Positions 7,704 to 17,626 of a stretch of DNA of 64,000 nucleotides are shown piece by piece. Both the position numbers and the translations under genes were made by a program. The DNA is from JBBIRG01 sp964410965. Its GTDB lineage: Bacteria > CLD3 > SB21 > JBBIRG01. The stretch lies in the NCBI GenBank assembly GCA_964410965.1, contig CAYPIY010000003.1, positions 186,001-250,000 of the forward strand. Reading direction: 5' to 3'. Every line of letters starts with the position of its first letter. Positions within the stretch are counted from its first letter, which is position 1. The notes under the pieces were generated by a model. It did not search any database. It was not told the origin of the DNA and saw only the letters and a list, made by a program, of their open reading frames with translations.

Positions 7704-10700
7704 TTGACAAAACAGACTCACACCCTGTGTCCCAACTGCGCAAAGACGTGCGTTTATGATCCCGTGGTTAGGCTGTGTCCGAACTGCAATTACGGATTCA
7801 TCGGTCAGGTCGATCAGTTTTTCCCTGCATGGCAGTCCGGTATTCAGCCCGATGCATCTAAAGCGGTTCAGGAAACGCTGAAAGCCATTGACGCGAAACA
7901 GTTTGAAGAAGCGGCGTTTCTGGCGCATCGCATGATACAGGATTCCGGCGTTACGGACGCCGATCTGCGGAAAGCAGGGCTTAAATTTTATGAGACGCAC
8001 AAGGACGCACTGGCAATACTGTGCTGCGAGAGCGCGCTGAAAAAAAATCCGCAGGACGCCTCCAACCATAACGCGATGGCCCGTTGTTATGAGCAGGTCG
8101 GTATTTTCGACAAAGCGATGGTGAACGTTGAAACTGCCCTGCGGATTCAGCCATCCGATGCGGGGCATCATGAACTGAAGGGACTGATTCTTGACCGGCA
8201 GAATCAGTATACAGAGGCCGCCAAGTCCTATCTGCAGGCGATTGCCCTCCGGGACTCGCTCAGTAAAGGTTTCGAGGACATCAGCGATGAGGCTGTGGAT
8301 GTTACCCAGATCGAGGAATTTGTCCTGAATCTGTCCAAAACTTATCCGCAGTCCGGGTATTTGCTGGTGGCAATGGGTTCGCTGTTTACGACGAAATATA
8401 ATTACGCAAAAGCCGAGGAATATCTCAGGAAGGCGCTTGCGCTGAAACCCGGCCAGCCCGCCATTCTCAATAAACTGGCTGAAGTGTATCAGAAAGAAAA
8501 CAAACCCGATCAGGCCGTGGATTTTTTCAAGCAGGCGTTGGCGATTGACGGCAGGAACATTGAAACACTGAGAAGTCTGGGCAAGCTTTACAAAGAAAAA
8601 GGCCAGTGGCTTGACGCGCTGAAATATTTCGAGGACATTCTGAGGCTCCAGAAAAAAGACAGCAACGCGGCTTATGAAACCAAGGAAATGTACCGGAAGC
8701 TGAATAATCCGCAAAAAGCCATCGAAGTCATGAAGGATTACCAGCTGGCCGATGTCAGCTATTTCAACTGGGCGATGCATCACATTTTTGAGATTCTTTA
8801 TTATGATCTCAAGGATGACAAGCAGCTGACGGAACTTGTCGAAAAAACTTATCCGAATAAAATTAACGATTCGTTCGTGTATGATTATTACGGATACAGC
8901 CTGATGAATCTGGGCCGGCTGGACGAGGCGGTGAAATCCTTCGAACGGTTCATCGAACTTGAGCCCAAGAACGCCCGTGTCATGCGCGAGCTCGGACGTG
9001 TATTCTGCGACCTGGGACGCTTCCAGGAAGCGGTGGATATCCTTACCAAATCTTTCGCGATCGAGAGCAAGAATTCCTACGGCTTTTATTATCTCGCGCT
9101 GGCTTACCATAAACTCGGCAAAGACGACCTCGCGAAAAAAATGCTCGATGAGGGAAAGCAGTTCGATCCGAATTACAAATGGTTTGACGATCTGCTCAGC
9201 GAGATCGATCCCTCCCATGTCGCGACGGAAACCGCAACCGGCACTGAACAGTCGAAGCAGCAGTCTTCCACCGGGGTACTGGGAGAGTCGGTTATGGCCG
9301 GTCTTCCGAATTTTCTCCGCGACCTGACGAGTCTGGCGAAAGAGAATAAGATTGATGATATCATCGGACGCGAAAACGAGATGCAGGAACTCATTGAAGT
9401 GCTCTGCCGGCGCAGCAAAGCCAATCCCCTGATCGTGGGCCAGCCCGGCGTCGGTAAAACGGTGCTGATCAACGGTCTGGCGCACCGGCTCGCGCAGGGC
9501 CGCGTCCCGGACATTCTCAGGGCTTATAAATTGCTTGAACTGGAGGTGTTCTCCGTAGTCGCCGGCACGCGCTATGTCGGAACGCTTGAACAGAAATTCA
9601 TGCAGCTGGCCCAGTTCTGCCGGGCCAACAAAGTGATCATATTTATTGATGAACTTCACACGCTGATGGGCGCGGGATCGTACAGTTCGCATGAAACCGG
9701 GGGCCTGGACGAAATGTTCAAGCCTTTGCTGACCCAGCCTGATTTCAAACTGATCGGCGCGACCACCGACGAGGAATACCAGAAAAATATCGCCAAGAGC
9801 GGCGCGTTTGAAAGGCGGTTCACCCGTATCACGATTTTTGAGCCGCTCAAGGACGACACAATGAAAATCCTGGAGCACCAGCGTCCGAAACTGGAAGATT
9901 TTTTTCATGTCACGGTGTCCGAGCGCATTATGCGCGTGGTCTACGACATGTCGGATCAGTATATCAAAAACCGGTATATGCCCGACAAGGCCTGTGACAT
10001 CATCGAACGCGCCTGCATCAAGGCGAGTTTATCAAGGCCTAACGACAGCAAGGATACGGTTCCTGTTCAGGAAAAACATGTCGTGCAGGCCATCGCGCAG
10101 GTCACGCGTATTCCCGAAGGAAATATCCATATCGACGCGCTGACCGGCATGACGTCGCTCGAAGACCGGCTCCGCTCGAGGGTCATCGGACAGGACGAGG
10201 CGATCGAGAAAGTATCCGAAGTCGTCCGCATGACGAAAAGCGGACTCGACGTCAATCCCGAACGCCCCGACGGCGTGTTTCTTTTCGTGGGGCCGACCGG
10301 CGTCGGAAAAACAGAGCTTGCCAAAGCGCTGGCCGAGGCGCTTGAAGGAAGCGAAAAACGGCTCGTTCGCATCGATATGTCCGAATACAACGACCAGTAC
10401 GCGCTATCAAAACTGATCGGCACCGCGCCCGGATTTGTGGGCTACGATGACGAAGGACGTCTGACAAAGGCCGTACGCGAAGATCCTTCCGCCGTGATCC
10501 TTCTTGACGAAATCGAAAAAGCGCACCCGAAGATCTATGAGGCGTTCCTGCAGGTGTTCGACGACGGGCGAATGACCGACGGCAAGGGGCAGACGATTTC
10601 TTTTTCGCATGCCACGATTATCATGACCTCCAATCTCGGATCGGACACGATATACGGGAAAATAAAAATGGGATTCGGCGGAAGCTCGGTTGACGAAAAT

Positions 10701-11072
10701 AAAGAAATCGCCGAAAGCATAAAAGGGGCGCTGAGAAAGCATTTCTCCCCGGAATTTCTGAACCGTATCGATGATATCATAGTTTTCAAAGCGCTGGATC
10801 CTGAAATTCTTAAAAAAATAGCCCTTCAGAAAATTAACATTATCACACGTAGATTCATGGATAAGGACATCCGCATATCGATCGACGATTCCGTGGTCGA
10901 CTTGTGCGTTGAGGGACTGGATTTCAAACGTGAGGGCGCACGCGGCGTCAACCGCGCGCTGGAGGATCTCATTTCCAGGCCGCTGTCCAGAATCATGATA
11001 CAGAATCCGGCCTGCCGCGTCTACAACATTCAGCGGCACGATAAGGAAATCGTGATTCTCAGGGGAACCTAA
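7704..11072 (+). CDS. Zinc ribbon-TPR-ClpA-like double AAA+ ATPase fusion
   Basis: A 1122-residue cytoplasmic protein with a TTG start preceded by TGAGGAATGA. Residues 9-28 hold two CPNC pairs (zinc ribbon). Residues about 50-500 are tandem TPR repeats. From about 540 there are two Clp-type ATPase modules: Walker A at 579-586 (GQPGVGKT) and Walker B at 644-650, then Walker A at 863-870 (GPTGVGKT) and Walker B at 931-936, with pore-loop motifs GTRYVG and APGFVGY. The spacing between the two Walker A motifs (284 residues) matches ClpA, not ClpB, so the ClpB middle coiled coil is absent. The usual Clp N-domain is replaced by TPRs, and I see no clear ClpP-binding IGF/IGL loop. It is likely an unfoldase or remodeller that selects partners through the TPRs. 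Its place between nuoM and nuoN suggests a link to complex I biogenesis, which is inference. Confidence 0.9.
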   Translation: MTKQTHTLCPNCAKTCVYDPVVRLCPNCNYGFIGQVDQFFPAWQSGIQPDASKAVQETLKAIDAKQFEEAAFLAHRMIQDSGVTDADLRKAGLKFYETHKDALAILCCESALKKNPQDASNHNAMARCYEQVGIFDKAMVNVETALRIQPSDAGHHELKGLILDRQNQYTEAAKSYLQAIALRDSLSKGFEDISDEAVDVTQIEEFVLNLSKTYPQSGYLLVAMGSLFTTKYNYAKAEEYLRKALALKPGQPAILNKLAEVYQKENKPDQAVDFFKQALAIDGRNIETLRSLGKLYKEKGQWLDALKYFEDILRLQKKDSNAAYETKEMYRKLNNPQKAIEVMKDYQLADVSYFNWAMHHIFEILYYDLKDDKQLTELVEKTYPNKINDSFVYDYYGYSLMNLGRLDEAVKSFERFIELEPKNARVMRELGRVFCDLGRFQEAVDILTKSFAIESKNSYGFYYLALAYHKLGKDDLAKKMLDEGKQFDPNYKWFDDLLSEIDPSHVATETATGTEQSKQQSSTGVLGESVMAGLPNFLRDLTSLAKENKIDDIIGRENEMQELIEVLCRRSKANPLIVGQPGVGKTVLINGLAHRLAQGRVPDILRAYKLLELEVFSVVAGTRYVGTLEQKFMQLAQFCRANKVIIFIDELHTLMGAGSYSSHETGGLDEMFKPLLTQPDFKLIGATTDEEYQKNIAKSGAFERRFTRITIFEPLKDDTMKILEHQRPKLEDFFHVTVSERIMRVVYDMSDQYIKNRYMPDKACDIIERACIKASLSRPNDSKDTVPVQEKHVVQAIAQVTRIPEGNIHIDALTGMTSLEDRLRSRVIGQDEAIEKVSEVVRMTKSGLDVNPERPDGVFLFVGPTGVGKTELAKALAEALEGSEKRLVRIDMSEYNDQYALSKLIGTAPGFVGYDDEGRLTKAVREDPSAVILLDEIEKAHPKIYEAFLQVFDDGRMTDGKGQTISFSHATIIMTSNLGSDTIYGKIKMGFGGSSVDENKEIAESIKGALRKHFSPEFLNRIDDIIVFKALDPEILKKIALQKINIITRRFMDKDIRISIDDSVVDLCVEGLDFKREGARGVNRALEDLISRPLSRIMIQNPACRVYNIQRHDKEIVILRGT

Positions 11073-11091
11073 ACATACGTCAGGAGTTTAC

Positions 11092-12525
11092 TTGGAAGTC
11101 ATTATTCCCGATACCAGTCTTTCAGCCGTGTTGCCGCATCTGATCCTCCTCGCTGGCGCGTTGATTATTTTGCTGGCCGGAGCCTTTTCTGACCGTGCCC
11201 GTCAGTATTTATGTTTTGCGGCCGCGGTCTTTACGGGTGTCTCCCTCGCCGTATGGATGTTGTGCTGCACTGAACCGGCTCAGGCTTTCAGCGGGATGAT
11301 AACTTATGATGCGCTGACTTCGTCGTTTGGTTTCATCATTCTGGCCGGCATGGTTCTTTATATCCTGACCACGCACCAGGCGGTCGAAACGAAAAAATCC
11401 GCCGAATTCTACGCTGTATTGCTGCTGGCCACGCTGGGCATGCTGATCATGGCATCCAGCCGCCATCTGATGGTGATTTATCTCGGGCTGGAAATACTGT
11501 CGGTTTCTTTTTACGTCCTGATCGGCATGAACCGTACCCGCGTGAAGTCGCTGGAATCGGCTTTGAAATATTTTCTGCTCGGCGCGTTCGCGTCTGGATT
11601 TTTTCTTTACGGCATATCGCTGACGTACGGCGCGACCGGAAGCATGCATTTGTCGAACATCGGCCGTTTTCTCGGGACGCATAATATGCTCGGAGAACCG
11701 CTGATGATGAGCGGCCTCGGATTGTTACTGACCGGGCTCGCCTTTAAGCTGGCGCTGATACCGTTCCATATGTGGACGCCCGACGTGGTTGAAGGTTCGC
11801 CCGCTCCTGTTTCGTCTTTCATCACCACCGTTCCCAAAGCCGCCGGGTTTATTGTTTTTATAAGGATTTTTCTTGAGGCGCTCAGCCCGCTTTACGCTAA
11901 CTGGTCCGGTATATTGTACGGAATCTGCCTTGTGACGGTCATCGGCGGGAACCTGCTGGCCCTGATCCAGGAAGACGTTAAAAGAATGCTCGCCTATTCC
12001 GGCATCGCGCACGCGGGGTATCTGGCGATGGTCATTCTGGCCGGTCCCGCGCTGAATCAAACGGCTGGCGCTGAGAACGCCATTGCGTTTTATCTGTTGG
12101 TCTATGTTCTCATGAACCTTGTCATGTTCAGTGTTCTTTACGCGTTTGAAAAAACGGACGGTAAAAACTTGAAACTGAACCGTCTTGATGGATTTGGTAA
12201 AACGCATCCGGCGCTGGCGCTGGCCGTAACCATATCCCTGCTGTCCCTGGCGGGCATACCCTTAACGGGAGGTTTTATCGCCAAGGTTCAGGTCTTCGCC
12301 CTTACGCTCGAGGCCGGCTATAACTGGCTGACCGTCATAGCCCTGCTCACTGTGATTGTCTCGGTTTATTATTATCTGAATCTTGTCGTGAAAATGTATT
12401 TTCACCAACCGGACGAATCCCGGCCCGCATTGACCCTTTCCGCGGCAGGAAAGACGGCCATAGGGATTTGCGTCTTCGGGATCTTTCTTCTTGGGATCGC
12501 GCCCGCATTATTCCTGAACAACTGA
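11092..12525 (+). CDS. nuoN: NADH-quinone oxidoreductase subunit N (NuoN)
   Basis: A 477-residue antiporter-like subunit with a TTG start behind the ribosome-binding site CAGGAG. The TM5 glutamate is present (YLGLEILSVSFYVLIG, Glu134), as is the channel-lysine segment GLAFKLALIPFHMWTPDVVEGSPAPVSSFITTVPKAAGF. It completes the complex I membrane arm and is the last nuo gene in the window. It is separated from nuoM by the hydrolase and AAA+ genes, a non-standard arrangement. Confidence 0.96.
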   Translation: MEVIIPDTSLSAVLPHLILLAGALIILLAGAFSDRARQYLCFAAAVFTGVSLAVWMLCCTEPAQAFSGMITYDALTSSFGFIILAGMVLYILTTHQAVETKKSAEFYAVLLLATLGMLIMASSRHLMVIYLGLEILSVSFYVLIGMNRTRVKSLESALKYFLLGAFASGFFLYGISLTYGATGSMHLSNIGRFLGTHNMLGEPLMMSGLGLLLTGLAFKLALIPFHMWTPDVVEGSPAPVSSFITTVPKAAGFIVFIRIFLEALSPLYANWSGILYGICLVTVIGGNLLALIQEDVKRMLAYSGIAHAGYLAMVILAGPALNQTAGAENAIAFYLLVYVLMNLVMFSVLYAFEKTDGKNLKLNRLDGFGKTHPALALAVTISLLSLAGIPLTGGFIAKVQVFALTLEAGYNWLTVIALLTVIVSVYYYLNLVVKMYFHQPDESRPALTLSAAGKTAIGICVFGIFLLGIAPALFLNN

Positions 12526-12531
12526 ACATCG

Positions 12532-12963
12532 GTGAAAAACGGTCGGTTACATCGGCACCGTTCCTGCCGGATATTTCTTCCGGTTCTTCTCATTTTATGC
12601 TCAGGTCCGCTTGCCGCGCAGAATCCTGTTAAAATCAGAAGAAATGCGCCGCTTCAAGTGCCGGCAGCTTTCGAATCAGAAAAAATCGTGCGTCACGATG
12701 ATCCCTGGTTCGGAAAAGACAAAATCCTTCATTTTACCTTCAGCATGTTTTTATATACCGGAAGTTATGAGGTACAAAAAGATGCACTGGGGGTGAAAAG
12801 ACCGATGCTGCCCTCGCTGGGTTTTACGATTTCCATGGGAACCGGCAAGGAATTGTACGATCAGTCCCGTCCTCCGAATTTCTTCAGCTGGAAAGACATG
12901 CTCTGGAACTGCGCTGGAACTGTCGCAGGGATGATGCTGGTAAAAACAGCGGCTTATTTTTGA
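12532..12963 (+). CDS. DUF2279/YfiM-like exported protein
   Basis: A 143-residue protein with a GTG start, an Arg/His-rich n-region and a signal peptide ending near LAAQ. The mature part reads DKILHFTFSMFLYTGSYE, then FTISMGTGKELYDQ, then FSWKDMLWNCAGTVAGMML. This is the pattern of the YfiM/DUF2279 family (DKxxHfxxS, GxxKExxD, DxxxNxxG), small envelope proteins of unknown function. It starts six bases after nuoN and may ride on its transcript; no dedicated promoter is visible. Confidence 0.7.
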   Translation: MKNGRLHRHRSCRIFLPVLLILCSGPLAAQNPVKIRRNAPLQVPAAFESEKIVRHDDPWFGKDKILHFTFSMFLYTGSYEVQKDALGVKRPMLPSLGFTISMGTGKELYDQSRPPNFFSWKDMLWNCAGTVAGMMLVKTAAYF

Positions 12964-12979
12964 TAATCTCTTTTTTTTA

Positions 12980-13008
12980 TTGAAAAAGAGCGTAAAATTC
13001 GATACCTT
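12980..13008 (+). promoter_or_regulatory. Candidate sigma70-type promoter for the propeller-TPR gene
   Basis: TTGAAA at 12980-12985 and TACCTT at 13003-13008 are separated by 17 bases, about 60 bases before the ATG at 13068. The -35 overlaps a weak AT hairpin (CTCTTTTT at 12968-12975 with AAAAAGAG at 12983-12990) that may end the upstream transcript. The -10 is a partial match only. Confidence 0.4.
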
Positions 13009-13067
13009 ATTTAACTTATTATTAATAATCATTTATTATCTATTCCACATAATAGAGGTGTATAACA

Positions 13068-16000
13068 ATGATTGATAGAAAGAAATGGTTCTTTTTGATC
13101 GCGTTTCTGACGTTTGTTCTGGGATCCCTGAACGCCCAATGGCAGAAAACGGAACCGAAAACCCGGAATGACCGGTCGGTAGACATTACCTGCATCGCTT
13201 TTCTCGATCATTTGGCGTTCATGGGCACGACCGCCGGAGGGGTCATGAAATTTGACGGTTCCAATTACACGTTCATCGACATGAGTTCCGGACTGGTCTC
13301 GAATGAAATCCGGGACCTTGCGGCGGACGGCAACGGTGACCTGTGGATTGCCACCAATAAGGGAGTGGATGTGTGGAACCCGAAAAAAATCGTCCATTAT
13401 ACCAAGGGACTCCAGAAAGACGCGATTAAGATCGAAACGGATGACTTCCTTTCCGTTCATATTGATGATGACGGGAACGCCTGGATGGGAACTTCCAAAG
13501 GACTTTACAAACGTACAGCCGCCGATAAATGGTTTTTTTATGACCAGAAAAGCACCGGCAAATCCCTGCCAAGCAACGAGATCAAGGCCATCCATTCCAC
13601 CTGGGACGCCGTGATCTGGATGGCAACCGACCGCGGCCTTGTCAGTTTCGACGGAAAAGAATGGAAAACGTATAACCGGGATTCCCACGGTTTTCCCACA
13701 GACGACATTTATGACGTATATGCTTCCGCGGACGGCACCGTATGGATGGGGACCGCCAAAGGCGTCCTCCGCTTCAATGGCATCAAGGCCGATCAATTCC
13801 TGAAAGACAAGCGCATTCGCTCCGTTACGCTGGATATGCTGGGCAACGCGTGGGCCGCCACCAAAGACGAAGGCGTATACCTGATCTCCGAGGGAACGGA
13901 AACGCTGTTTACCCAGAAAAAGGACGGGATCATTACCGATGAACTGCTTTCCGTGGAAACGGACCGCGACAACGGGATCTGGATCGGCGGACTGAACGGA
14001 TTCAGCCAGTACACCGACAAGACCAAAGCGAAAGAGATCGCAAAAGTTTTCTTTGAAAAGGCCCGGAACGCGCATCTCCTGGGTCAATACGTCACTGCGA
14101 CGCGCTATTTTAATATGTTCCTCCGTAAGGATTACCTTCAGTCCGCACCCGAGGTCCCCGAAGCCATGTACCGGATTGCCCAGATGTACCTGTATATCGG
14201 CCAGCCGGACAAGGGATTCGAACTGCTGACCGAATTTGTGTCGCGTTACGGAAAGCACGAACTGGCCAAGTCCGCTATTCTGCAGCTGGCGGATTTCCAC
14301 CGGTCGAAGAAAAAAGTGACCGAGGGACAGAAATACTACCAGATGTTCCTTGACAATTATCCCGACGATCCCGCCACGGAATCGGTGATGCTTCGAATGG
14401 CATGGCTGTTCGAATCGGACGGCGACACGTTCGGCGCCGCACGCATCCTGCAGAAAATCAACAATAAATATCCGAATAACCTGCGGTTCGACGAGAACCG
14501 CTGGAAGATCGCGGTAATGGAAGAAAAACAGAAAGGCAAGGTCGCCTCGGAACCTGTATATCTGGACCTGGCGAAAACTTCCGTGGACATGGAAATTCTC
14601 TACCGGCTTTCCGAACAGTACGATCAGAACCACCGCAAGGACATCCTGGATGATATGCGCGGCGGCGTGGAATGGAAAACCTATGAGGTCGGTTCCGCGG
14701 TGAACCACCTTTTCCAGGAAGGAACGAACATGTGGGTCGCCACGCAGGCGAACGGCGTCCTGAAATGCGATTTCAATATCGGCGCGCTCACGCCTTATGT
14801 GGACGGCCTGCCGGGCAAGGACATCCGGCAGATCTACATGGACGCCGACCGCGACGTATGGGCCGTGCTCAACGGGAACAGCAAGAACGCGCTCGTCAAC
14901 ATGCAGTACAGCAAGAACCGCACAAAATGGAACCTCACCTGGGCGCCTTTCAATAACAAGATCATCAACTGGTTCATTTATAAACCGATGAACAAATGGA
15001 AAATCGCCGCCAGCGACCAGGGCATCTTCATCAGCCCGGGCGCCAAGAATTATTCGACCAAGAACGGACTGCCCGGCAACAACGTGAAATTCCTCGCGCT
15101 GGACAGCCGCGCCGTCTTATGGGCGGTCGTTGACAAATATCTCGTCCAGATCGATAACGAACCGAAAGTGATCGTCAGCACCGGCGAAGTCAATTTCAAC
15201 GATATCCGGTATTTCTATATTGATTCCAGGGACACCAAATGGCTCGCGACCGACAAGGGCATTGTGACTTACGACGGCGCGTGGAAACAGTACACCGTCG
15301 ACGACGGTTTGATCTCCAACAATACACTGTGTGTCGTAGGTTCGCGGAGCGGGATGATCCTGGCCGGAACCAAGGAAGGACTCAGCTTCTTCAACAACAC
15401 ATTCTGGATGAATTACACGACCGAAGACGGCCTGCCCTCGAATGACGTGCGCGCGGTGGTGTTCGGCGACGACGCCAGCATCTGGATCGGAACCGACAAA
15501 GGCGTCCATTACCGCAAATCCACGGGCGATGGCGACAAAAAACTCATGGTGCAGAATGTTCTGGCCAAAGAAAAACAACTTTGGGAAAAACAGCAGTACG
15601 CCAAAGCCCGGGAATTATATGATATCCTTACGATTTACCCCGACCTGTCGGAATGGATCGCTGCCAAGAAAGCGATTTGTTTCGAGAAGGAAGGCTCGCT
15701 CGACAACGCTTATCAGGCCTATCAGAACATCCGCGCCAACAACCCGTCTTCCCGCTGGATCACGGACCTGCACATTTACCGGGTCGCCAGAAAGTTCGAA
15801 GACAGCTCGCGCACGGAACCTGCTATCCGGATATATACGGATCTTGCCGCTCGGGTAAAAGGCGACGCGAAAAAATCGTTCCGCATTGAGGAATCCCTGT
15901 TCCGAAGCGCGCGCCTGTACCAGGATAAGAATGAAACCGCCAAGGCCCTTGCGCTGTACAGGCAGATCCTCCAGATGTATCCGGGCGGAAGCATGGTTCC

Positions 16001-16280
16001 CATGATCGCCGATCAGTACCTGGCCCTGCTGAAATCCAACGAACAAAGCAAGGACATGGACCAGTGCATCACCTTATCGGAAGAATTTCTTAAAATTTAT
16101 CCGAAACATGAAAAAGAGCTCGAAATCAGGTTCGGGCTGGCCGAATGCTATGTGAACGCGAACAAGCCGGCCGAGGCGGAAAAGGTATATGCCTCAATCG
16201 CCGCGGATTACGCGAAGTCGTCCGTAAAACTGCTTGCGGAACAGCGGCTCGCGAAGATCAGGCGCATGACGGCCCGGTGA
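13068..16280 (+). CDS. Secreted two-component-type propeller (Reg_prop) and TPR protein
   Basis: A 1070-residue exported protein with signal peptide MIDRKKWFFLIAFLTFVLGSLNAQ and ribosome-binding site AGAGGTG seven bases before the ATG. It alternates propeller and TPR segments. Residues about 35-320 and 540-840 carry Reg_prop repeats of the form D(G/D)G(N/T)xWxGTxxG(L/V), as found in the sensor half of hybrid two-component systems. Residues about 325-530 and 850-1065 are TPR/outer-membrane-lipoprotein-like repeats (AMYRIAQMYLYIGQPDKG; GLAECYVNANKPAEAEKVY). There is no transmembrane helix, kinase or T9SS tail, so it is probably periplasmic or surface-attached by partners. The function is unknown. 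Confidence 0.8.
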   Translation: MIDRKKWFFLIAFLTFVLGSLNAQWQKTEPKTRNDRSVDITCIAFLDHLAFMGTTAGGVMKFDGSNYTFIDMSSGLVSNEIRDLAADGNGDLWIATNKGVDVWNPKKIVHYTKGLQKDAIKIETDDFLSVHIDDDGNAWMGTSKGLYKRTAADKWFFYDQKSTGKSLPSNEIKAIHSTWDAVIWMATDRGLVSFDGKEWKTYNRDSHGFPTDDIYDVYASADGTVWMGTAKGVLRFNGIKADQFLKDKRIRSVTLDMLGNAWAATKDEGVYLISEGTETLFTQKKDGIITDELLSVETDRDNGIWIGGLNGFSQYTDKTKAKEIAKVFFEKARNAHLLGQYVTATRYFNMFLRKDYLQSAPEVPEAMYRIAQMYLYIGQPDKGFELLTEFVSRYGKHELAKSAILQLADFHRSKKKVTEGQKYYQMFLDNYPDDPATESVMLRMAWLFESDGDTFGAARILQKINNKYPNNLRFDENRWKIAVMEEKQKGKVASEPVYLDLAKTSVDMEILYRLSEQYDQNHRKDILDDMRGGVEWKTYEVGSAVNHLFQEGTNMWVATQANGVLKCDFNIGALTPYVDGLPGKDIRQIYMDADRDVWAVLNGNSKNALVNMQYSKNRTKWNLTWAPFNNKIINWFIYKPMNKWKIAASDQGIFISPGAKNYSTKNGLPGNNVKFLALDSRAVLWAVVDKYLVQIDNEPKVIVSTGEVNFNDIRYFYIDSRDTKWLATDKGIVTYDGAWKQYTVDDGLISNNTLCVVGSRSGMILAGTKEGLSFFNNTFWMNYTTEDGLPSNDVRAVVFGDDASIWIGTDKGVHYRKSTGDGDKKLMVQNVLAKEKQLWEKQQYAKARELYDILTIYPDLSEWIAAKKAICFEKEGSLDNAYQAYQNIRANNPSSRWITDLHIYRVARKFEDSSRTEPAIRIYTDLAARVKGDAKKSFRIEESLFRSARLYQDKNETAKALALYRQILQMYPGGSMVPMIADQYLALLKSNEQSKDMDQCITLSEEFLKIYPKHEKELEIRFGLAECYVNANKPAEAEKVYASIAADYAKSSVKLLAEQRLAKIRRMTAR

Positions 16281-16315
16281 TCTCTTCGGGAATCTAATCA
16301 TTTTTCCTGAGGCAT

Positions 16316-16993
16316 ATGTGCGGAAGGTTTACATTAACGGCGGCTCTGAAAACAATTCAGGGCCGCTTTGAATTGGATGATGAGGAAATCGGCGCAATCG
16401 AGCCCGATTACCATCCAAACGACAATGTTTCACCGACACAGAAAGTCCTGACTCTTTATTCCGCCGGGGAAAAACCCGTTCCTTCGCTGATGCGCTGGGG
16501 ACTGGTCCCTTCCTGGAGCAAACAGAAAAAAACGGATTACTCTTTGATCAACGCGCGTGCCGAGACGATTGACACCAAACCGATGTTCAGATCTCTGATC
16601 GCCAGAAACCGGTGCCTGATCGTCGCGGACGGGTTTTACGAATTCCGCGCGGAGGGGAAACGGAAAATCCCGGTGCGCTTTTCCATGAAAGACGATTCCC
16701 TCTTTTCCATGGCCGGAATTTATGACCGCTGGAAAGATCCCGGATCGGACAGCGTCCTTATCTCCTGCGCGATCATCACAACAGAACCGAACGACCTGGT
16801 CCGCGAAGTTCACAGCCGCATGCCGGTGATCCTTGCCCGCCCGGATGAACCCCGCTGGTTAGATGTTTCGCTGAATCCCGTTGATCTCAAAATGCTGCTC
16901 ACGCCTTATGATCCGAAATTGATGCGCACATTCGATGTGGATCCGGTTGATCCTGCGATCAGGAACGGCAAAACTGATGATTTATTCGGATGA
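16316..16993 (+). CDS. yedK: SOS response-associated peptidase family protein (SRAP, YedK/HMCES)
   Basis: A 225-residue SRAP protein. The start is fixed by MCGRFTLT, because Cys2 becomes the N-terminal catalytic residue that forms a thiazolidine crosslink with abasic sites in single-stranded DNA. Other active-site residues are in place: Asn79 (INARAET), Glu109 (GFYEFR) and His166 (HSRMPVIL). The family shields abasic sites and can self-reverse the crosslink. The length is typical and no LexA box could be recognised upstream. It stands alone before the minus-strand block. Confidence 0.93.
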   Translation: MCGRFTLTAALKTIQGRFELDDEEIGAIEPDYHPNDNVSPTQKVLTLYSAGEKPVPSLMRWGLVPSWSKQKKTDYSLINARAETIDTKPMFRSLIARNRCLIVADGFYEFRAEGKRKIPVRFSMKDDSLFSMAGIYDRWKDPGSDSVLISCAIITTEPNDLVREVHSRMPVILARPDEPRWLDVSLNPVDLKMLLTPYDPKLMRTFDVDPVDPAIRNGKTDDLFG

Positions 16994-17164
16994 ACAACCT
17001 TATCGGCAAACCGTGCGGTATTGTAAGAATCAATCAAAAGAATAATTTGTCCGAATACACGATTTTATGGCGTCCGGCACAAAAAATTATCTAAGTATCA
17101 ACCGGTTAAATCACTTCAAAAATAACATCTTTTTTGATTGTGTCCGATGGCCGGCCGTGATGCA

Positions 17165-17626
17165 TTAAGTGTATTGCCCGCCGGTATTATCCACGGCCAT
17201 GTATGGTTTGTCTTGATTGTATTCATAATTCACGGAGACGAGGATATGAGGAGTAACCCAACTTTGACCATAATTTGTTGATTTAGATAAATATACAGGG
17301 CCGCGTTGACCATTATTGTAATATACATTGTAACAATAATACATATTTCCATATCTATCAAAACCACAAGAAGGATCGAAACCATAATCAAAAGGATGTC
17401 CATATTCATCTCTTGTTACATAATCTTTTTTGAACCAACTAATTCCTCCATCACTAGATACTGCATATCCTGGTTGTGATAATTGATCTGATCTAAAGTC
17501 ATTCCACGTAGTAACTACATATTTCGGATTGATAGGACTAACGGCAATAGCCTTCTCATGCTGATCTAACGCTCCCCAAGTGATTGAATCGATTTGAACT
17601 TGAGAAAACAAACTGTAACAACTCAT
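17165..17626 (-). pseudogene. 3'-truncated BNR/sialidase-like secreted protein fragment
   Basis: A 153-codon frame that begins inside the tail of the neighbouring S41 fragment and stops abruptly at 17165. It resembles the N-terminal blades of secreted BNR/sialidase-like proteins: YAVSSDGGISWFKKDYV, then YLSKSTNYGQSWVTPHI, then DKPYMAVDNTGG. These two SxDGGxSW/SxNYGxSW repeats belong to proteins several times longer, so about two blades remain and the rest is missing. Its signal-peptide start is also lost, since the first residues join directly to the S41 relic. I read it as part of a chimeric relic rather than a working gene. Confidence 0.6.

Noticed and set aside
7668..9908. A 746-residue minus-strand open frame
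   Set aside because: It is the antisense of the TPR-ClpA gene, with low-complexity composition and no motifs; the plus strand carries clear Walker and TPR motifs.
13029..14708. A 559-residue minus-strand open frame
   Set aside because: It is antisense to the propeller-TPR gene and shows no domain or start signal.
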